9,906 nt of DNA, taken from contig JAUYBT010000145.1 of NCBI GenBank assembly GCA_030692905.1, positions 1 through 9,906 on the forward strand, given 5' to 3'. This DNA comes from Bacteroidales bacterium (GTDB lineage Bacteria > Bacteroidota > Bacteroidia > Bacteroidales > VadinHA17). A program made the translations under genes and the position numbers. Each line of letters opens with the position of its first letter. Position 1 is the first letter of the stretch. Below are positions 6,687 through 9,906 of the stretch, in pieces. The notes under the pieces are model-generated. The model did not search any database, was not told where the DNA came from, and worked only from the letters and a program-made list of their open reading frames with translations.

Positions 6687-7520
6687 TTAAACATTATCTC
6701 CTGCTCGTTCGGTGTTTACTTTTTCTCCCTTCACCTCACGGATACAATTCATCTCATCCTGTAATTTATCCGCAAAAAGGAACATGTCGGAGCTGTACAT
6801 AATAATATTTGCACCTGATTTTGCCCACTCCATTTGTATGTCGAGACTGCCTCTGGAACCATTGTGGCCACCTGCGGCAACACCACAAGCCCTGGCTTTT
6901 TTGATAATTTCACAGCTCAAACCGAGGAACTCTTTGCTTCGGTATTTTTCAGGCATCTCATAAGAGGCGGATAGATCATGAGGGCCTATAACTATGCCAT
7001 CAACACCTGGTCCGTCAACAGATTGAACAGAAAAAAATTGTTCCATGTTGTTCACTCCTGTTGGGCTTTCGATGTTAAGAAGCAGGGTATAGTTTTTATT
7101 TTGGTTCTTCAAATAAGCTTCGAGCTCTGCCGAGGGTTTTTCTTCGCCGTAAAGAATTCTTTTAAGCTTTTCCCCTTTCAATGGGCGATACTTTACTGCC
7201 CCAACAAGGTCGTAAACATCCTCCATCTTTTCAACGTAAGGTACCAGTATGGCACCTGCACCAGCATCTAAAGCCTGAGTTGCCAGAAATGGATTGGGCT
7301 CCAGAATACGGACAACTGGATTAATTCCCGCAGCTTTATATGCCCTGCACATCCAACCCAAAGTATCGGGATTGTAAGAGATATGCTCATTACAAAAGAA
7401 GACATAGTCGAGGCCCAGGCTGAGAGTTAAATCAAACATCCTGGGTGATGTGGATGTTATAAGTGTACCATATACACTTTTACCTGAGCGCAGTGCGTCT
7501 CTAAATTCTTTTCCTACCAT
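6687..7520 (-). CDS. HpcH/HpaI-family aldolase, class II metal-dependent type
   Basis: This 277-aa cytoplasmic enzyme is predicted to cleave a 2-keto-(3-deoxy/4-hydroxy) acid to pyruvate and an aldehyde in a TIM barrel. Recognisable family positions are E45-H46 (CNEH), R71 (PVVRI), the metal ligand E151 (LNIES), and D182 in the strongly conserved IGPHDLSAS (178-186). AGGHNG and GANIIMYSSDMFLF follow near the C-terminus. The segment YRPLKGEKL (111-119) stands where the well-studied HpaI has a GIRG motif, so this is a different subfamily. The position matching Asp42 of E. coli HpaI, partner of the catalytic His, is Cys43 here. The ATG at 7520 lies 5 bp after the propeller gene's stop, indicating co-transcription and possibly coupled translation. 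Relatives of this superfamily act on 2-keto-3-deoxy-L-rhamnonate, 2-dehydro-3-deoxyglucarate and 4-hydroxy-2-oxo acids; the substrate here cannot be read from sequence. Confidence 0.85.
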   Translation of the reverse strand: MVGKEFRDALRSGKSVYGTLITSTSPRMFDLTLSLGLDYVFFCNEHISYNPDTLGWMCRAYKAAGINPVVRILEPNPFLATQALDAGAGAILVPYVEKMEDVYDLVGAVKYRPLKGEKLKRILYGEEKPSAELEAYLKNQNKNYTLLLNIESPTGVNNMEQFFSVQSVDGPGVDGIVIGPHDLSASYEMPEKYRSKEFLGLSCEIIKKARACGVAAGGHNGSRGSLDIQMEWAKSGANIIMYSSDMFLFADKLQDEMNCIREVKGEKVNTERAGDNV

Positions 7521-7525
7521 TACTT

Positions 7526-8716
7526 CTATTTTATTTTTTTTGGGTCTATCACCACATGTTTAATCGTTTTTTTCCCTTCTCCCAATGAATATGAATAAGA
7601 AATATTAAGAAGGCCATCACTGGTCTGTATCAAACATGGATATGAGAAATTTCCTTTTTTATCAGCGTCATATTCAACTAATTCTTTCCATTTCCAGGTT
7701 GAACCTTCGTCATCTGACATATACAGTGATAACTGATAGCGTCCATCAGTGATGTCGTTCCCTAAAAATGCCCATTCCCCGTCCTTCATTACACAGATTT
7801 CAACACTGGCTTCATTTGGAATGTCAGTTTTTTGGGAGAGACTCCATGATTCCCCGTTGTCCGATGAGGTACTGGTTTGCACCCTGTTTGGTGCATCGCC
7901 ACTGTCGCGCATATAGGCAACAATGCTTCCATCCTTCCTGATAGCAAGGGCAGGTTGGATAGGGCCCCGACCAACAATCGGGAGGCTCGGCCTCCATGTT
8001 GTTCCATCATCGTCTGAAATGGCTATTATCGAAAAGTTAAGGCCATCTGAATAAAGCGGCAAAAGAATCCTTCCGCTTTCCAGTGTAATAGGATGGATAC
8101 GTGTCATCCATCCAAGGCTCCTCTTCAGCAAATCTTTACTTGCTTCTCTGATCATGTTATCATATAGAGGAGCATATCCTGCCCATCCGGCCTGACTTTC
8201 AGGCATTTCTTTAAATCTCTTTTCAACCTCTTTCGAAAAGCTATCATCGGGTTTAAGAAAGATATTATCCTGCCATTCCCAAATGGGAGCCTCATTTCCA
8301 TTATAGTTTGTGGTTGTACGGTACCTCAGAATGGCATCTTCCCATTTATTGGCAAGGACAGCCACCCAAAAAAGAAATAACCTTCCTTTACGGTTTAGAA
8401 AAAGTACGGGATTGCAATCGGGAATTCCTTTGGTATCTGCCATTAAAAATGGGACATTCCATGTATTTAATCCTTTTTTCAACCTTGCCCCCATAATCCG
8501 GACATCATCTGCAGTGCGTTCTCCACTACCCTGGAACCAGACTGCCAAAAAATCGCCATTTGGTAGCATGACAATACTGCTTCCATGTACATGCTCATTT
8601 TGGTAAGGAAAAATGAATTCTTCACTTACAATCGCTTTTTTAGCATTTCTTGTTTGTGCCATACCATTAAATGCGGTTAACAGAAACAAAACTGAAAATA
8701 GTTGGATCATTCTCAT
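7526..8716 (-). CDS. Secreted BNR/Asp-box beta-propeller protein, sialidase-like
   Basis: This 396-aa protein has a signal peptide (about residues 1-20, FNGMA-Q junction) and no lipobox, so it is probably periplasmic or secreted. Three Asp boxes are visible: SDDDGTTW (234-241), SSDNGESW (284-291) and SDDEGSTW (334-341). With MLPNGDFLAVW (50-60) and KDGSIVAYMRDSG (261-273), they indicate the six-bladed BNR_2/sialidase-like propeller. R270 could correspond to one arginine of a sialidase-type triad. The canonical N-terminal F/Y-R-I-P motif is absent and HVHGSS (42-47) occupies that area, so true exo-sialidase activity is doubtful. Related propellers include glycosidases and some polysaccharide lyases. 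The gene lies 11 bp after the symporter gene and 5 bp before the aldolase gene. The start at 8716 gives a normal signal peptide; M3 is nearly equivalent. Fold is secure, reaction and substrate are not. Confidence 0.82.
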   Translation of the reverse strand: MRMIQLFSVLFLLTAFNGMAQTRNAKKAIVSEEFIFPYQNEHVHGSSIVMLPNGDFLAVWFQGSGERTADDVRIMGARLKKGLNTWNVPFLMADTKGIPDCNPVLFLNRKGRLFLFWVAVLANKWEDAILRYRTTTNYNGNEAPIWEWQDNIFLKPDDSFSKEVEKRFKEMPESQAGWAGYAPLYDNMIREASKDLLKRSLGWMTRIHPITLESGRILLPLYSDGLNFSIIAISDDDGTTWRPSLPIVGRGPIQPALAIRKDGSIVAYMRDSGDAPNRVQTSTSSDNGESWSLSQKTDIPNEASVEICVMKDGEWAFLGNDITDGRYQLSLYMSDDEGSTWKWKELVEYDADKKGNFSYPCLIQTSDGLLNISYSYSLGEGKKTIKHVVIDPKKIK

Positions 8717-8727
8717 AATCTGACTTA

Positions 8728-9906
8728 TTATTTTTTGTTGGTTGAAAATAATTTCATCAATACAAATCCAATAAGGGAAATTGCAAGTGTCCCAAAAACT
8801 ATTGTCAGATTGCTGTGAAATGGACTTCTGAAAGCCAGCAAATTTCCTTCTGTAAAATAGATAGGTGACAAACTCATCCAGATAATAATCAATGCTCCTA
8901 TAATTACTCCTATAACAGCATCGATATTACGTACTTTCTTTGAAAGATATCCTAAAAGAAATAATCCGAGCATACCACCGCTAAAAATTGAAGCCAAGCC
9001 CCACCATGCATCCAACACACTCTCAACACCAACTAGGGCCAAGGCGATAATTATGCCCAAAATACCAAAAATCAATGAAGAACTATAAAGAATCTTCATT
9101 GACGATTTTTCATCAGCTTCTTTGTTGAAATAGCGTTTATAATAGTCAGATAAAATAATTGTGGCTGTGCTGTTTATACTGGTAGCTACCGTGCTCATAC
9201 CAGCTGCAAATATAGACGCGATTAACAGGCCGGTTACCCCTGCCGGAAGACCATTCACAATGAAATGCGGAAAAACTTTATCTCCGGCACCGGGAACTTT
9301 AAGCTCAGCAGGTAATAAATCGGGTTGTGCAGTATAATATGCAAAGAGTGCTGTTCCGATATAAAAGAACACAATCGATACGGGGACATACAACAAAGAA
9401 CCAAACAAAGCTGAAGACTTAGCCTCCTTTTCAGAACTGGTTGTCATATAGCGTTGTACATAGTTTTGATCGATGCCGTAATTCTGGAGATTAATAAACA
9501 AACCATAAATCAGGACTACCCAAAAAGTTGAATCTTTCAGGCTGGTTCCAAAACTTCCCAGACTAAATTTATTATTTGCAGCAGCAATCTCGAAAACCTG
9601 TCCTGGTCCTTCAGGCATTGAAAATGTCAATATGATAGCACAAACAACTGCACCTACAATCAGGATAATACCCTGGATAGCATCTGTCCAGATAACAGCC
9701 TGGATACCACCAAGCATCGAATAAACAGTTACAGCTATACCAGTGACAATAATTACCGTTTTTATATTCCATCCAAATAAGGCATTTAGAGGTAATGCAA
9801 GCAATAAAAGGATCGCACCGGTACGCATAAGTTGGGTTAATATATAGCACGTCGAAGCATAAATTCTTGCCCAGGCCCCAAAACGGATTTCAAGGTAATT
9901 GTATGC
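8728..9906 (-). CDS. Sodium:solute symporter (SSS family), 5' end beyond window
   Basis: This inner-membrane carrier couples solute uptake to sodium entry. 392 residues are visible. The frame stays open to the right edge, and the residues before the internal Met at 9828 (NYLEIRFGAWARIYAS) are typical SSS sequence, so that Met is not the start. Roughly the first 100-150 residues, including the first helices, are missing. Numbered from the edge, the family features are GGIQAVIWTDAIQ (about 66-78), NYGIDQNYVQRYMTT (142-156) and FAAGMSTVATSINSTAT (233-249). The last is the helix that supplies Ser/Thr ligands to the conserved sodium site. Many hydrophobic helices follow, ending in a Lys-rich tail. 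SSS members carry sugars, sialic acid, amino acids and carboxylates, so the cargo is uncertain. The next two genes suggest a sugar or sugar acid. The gene is upstream of the propeller gene in the same transcript (11-bp gap). Confidence 0.92.
   Translation of the reverse strand, partial: AYNYLEIRFGAWARIYASTCYILTQLMRTGAILLLLALPLNALFGWNIKTVIIVTGIAVTVYSMLGGIQAVIWTDAIQGIILIVGAVVCAIILTFSMPEGPGQVFEIAAANNKFSLGSFGTSLKDSTFWVVLIYGLFINLQNYGIDQNYVQRYMTTSSEKEAKSSALFGSLLYVPVSIVFFYIGTALFAYYTAQPDLLPAELKVPGAGDKVFPHFIVNGLPAGVTGLLIASIFAAGMSTVATSINSTATIILSDYYKRYFNKEADEKSSMKILYSSSLIFGILGIIIALALVGVESVLDAWWGLASIFSGGMLGLFLLGYLSKKVRNIDAVIGVIIGALIIIWMSLSPIYFTEGNLLAFRSPFHSNLTIVFGTLAISLIGFVLMKLFSTNKK

Noticed and set aside
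6546..6764. 72-codon + strand reading frame in the gap
   Set aside because: It overlaps the 3' end of the aldolase gene on the opposite strand and has no recognisable domain. The AGGAGG at 6571-6576 lies inside the frame and is not upstream of its start.
9828..9828. Start of the symporter at the Met ending at 9828
   Set aside because: The frame continues to the window edge with typical SSS residues (YLEIRFGAWARIYAS), so the gene is cut by the window.
7526..9906. Naming the cluster as sialic acid uptake and cleavage (nan genes)
   Set aside because: No neuraminate lyase, epimerase or kinase is visible, the propeller lacks the RIP motif, and the aldolase belongs to a different superfamily from NanA.

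Overview
The window looks like a chromosomal stretch of a Bacteroidota bacterium. The evidence is a full-length SusC/RagA-type TonB-linked outer-membrane protein, a PKD-domain lipoprotein with a charged residue cluster after the lipobox cysteine, a secreted protein whose signal peptide ends in the A-Q junction common in this phylum, and A-rich leaders without strong Shine-Dalgarno sequences. The genus cannot be fixed from the sequence.

Layout, left to right. Bases 1-121 are a short flank with no recognisable gene. Bases 122-1673 are a complete, compact IS66-family element of the single-gene (ISBst12-like) type. It carries one intact DDE transposase gene on the + strand and 25-bp imperfect terminal inverted repeats, the right one overlapping the transposase stop codon. 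Everything to its right is on the minus strand. First comes a susC-like receptor gene (1688-5137), then, 38 bp upstream of it, a PKD-domain lipoprotein gene (5176-6099). Transcription runs lipoprotein then SusC, and they probably form one unit. A 587-bp AT-rich intergenic region (6100-6686) with several inverted repeats follows. Next is a second minus-strand cluster with 5-bp and 11-bp gaps, read in the order sodium:solute symporter (5' end off the right edge), BNR/Asp-box beta-propeller protein, HpcH/HpaI-type aldolase.

How the genes may work together (inference). The lipoprotein and SusC would bind and import a ligand, probably a glycan fragment, across the outer membrane. The secreted propeller protein would act on a carbohydrate in the periplasm or outside the cell. 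The symporter would carry the product across the inner membrane, and the aldolase would split a 2-keto-(3-deoxy) acid derived from it. The substrate is not identifiable. A sialidase-like fold next to an SSS carrier suggests sialic acid, but no neuraminate lyase or epimerase is visible, and an HpcH/HpaI aldolase fits a deoxy-sugar-acid or uronate-type route better.

The main oddities are these. No susD follows susC: an IS66 end sits 14 bp past the susC stop instead, and the element lacks matching 8-bp target duplications, which is compatible with an IS-associated rearrangement that removed or displaced the partner gene. The aldolase has Cys where HpaI has the Asp of its Asp-His dyad. Palindromic, operator-like sequences lie between the two minus-strand units. 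I see no clearly new defence or mobile system; the window is best read as a glycan/sugar-acid utilisation region with an insertion sequence beside it.
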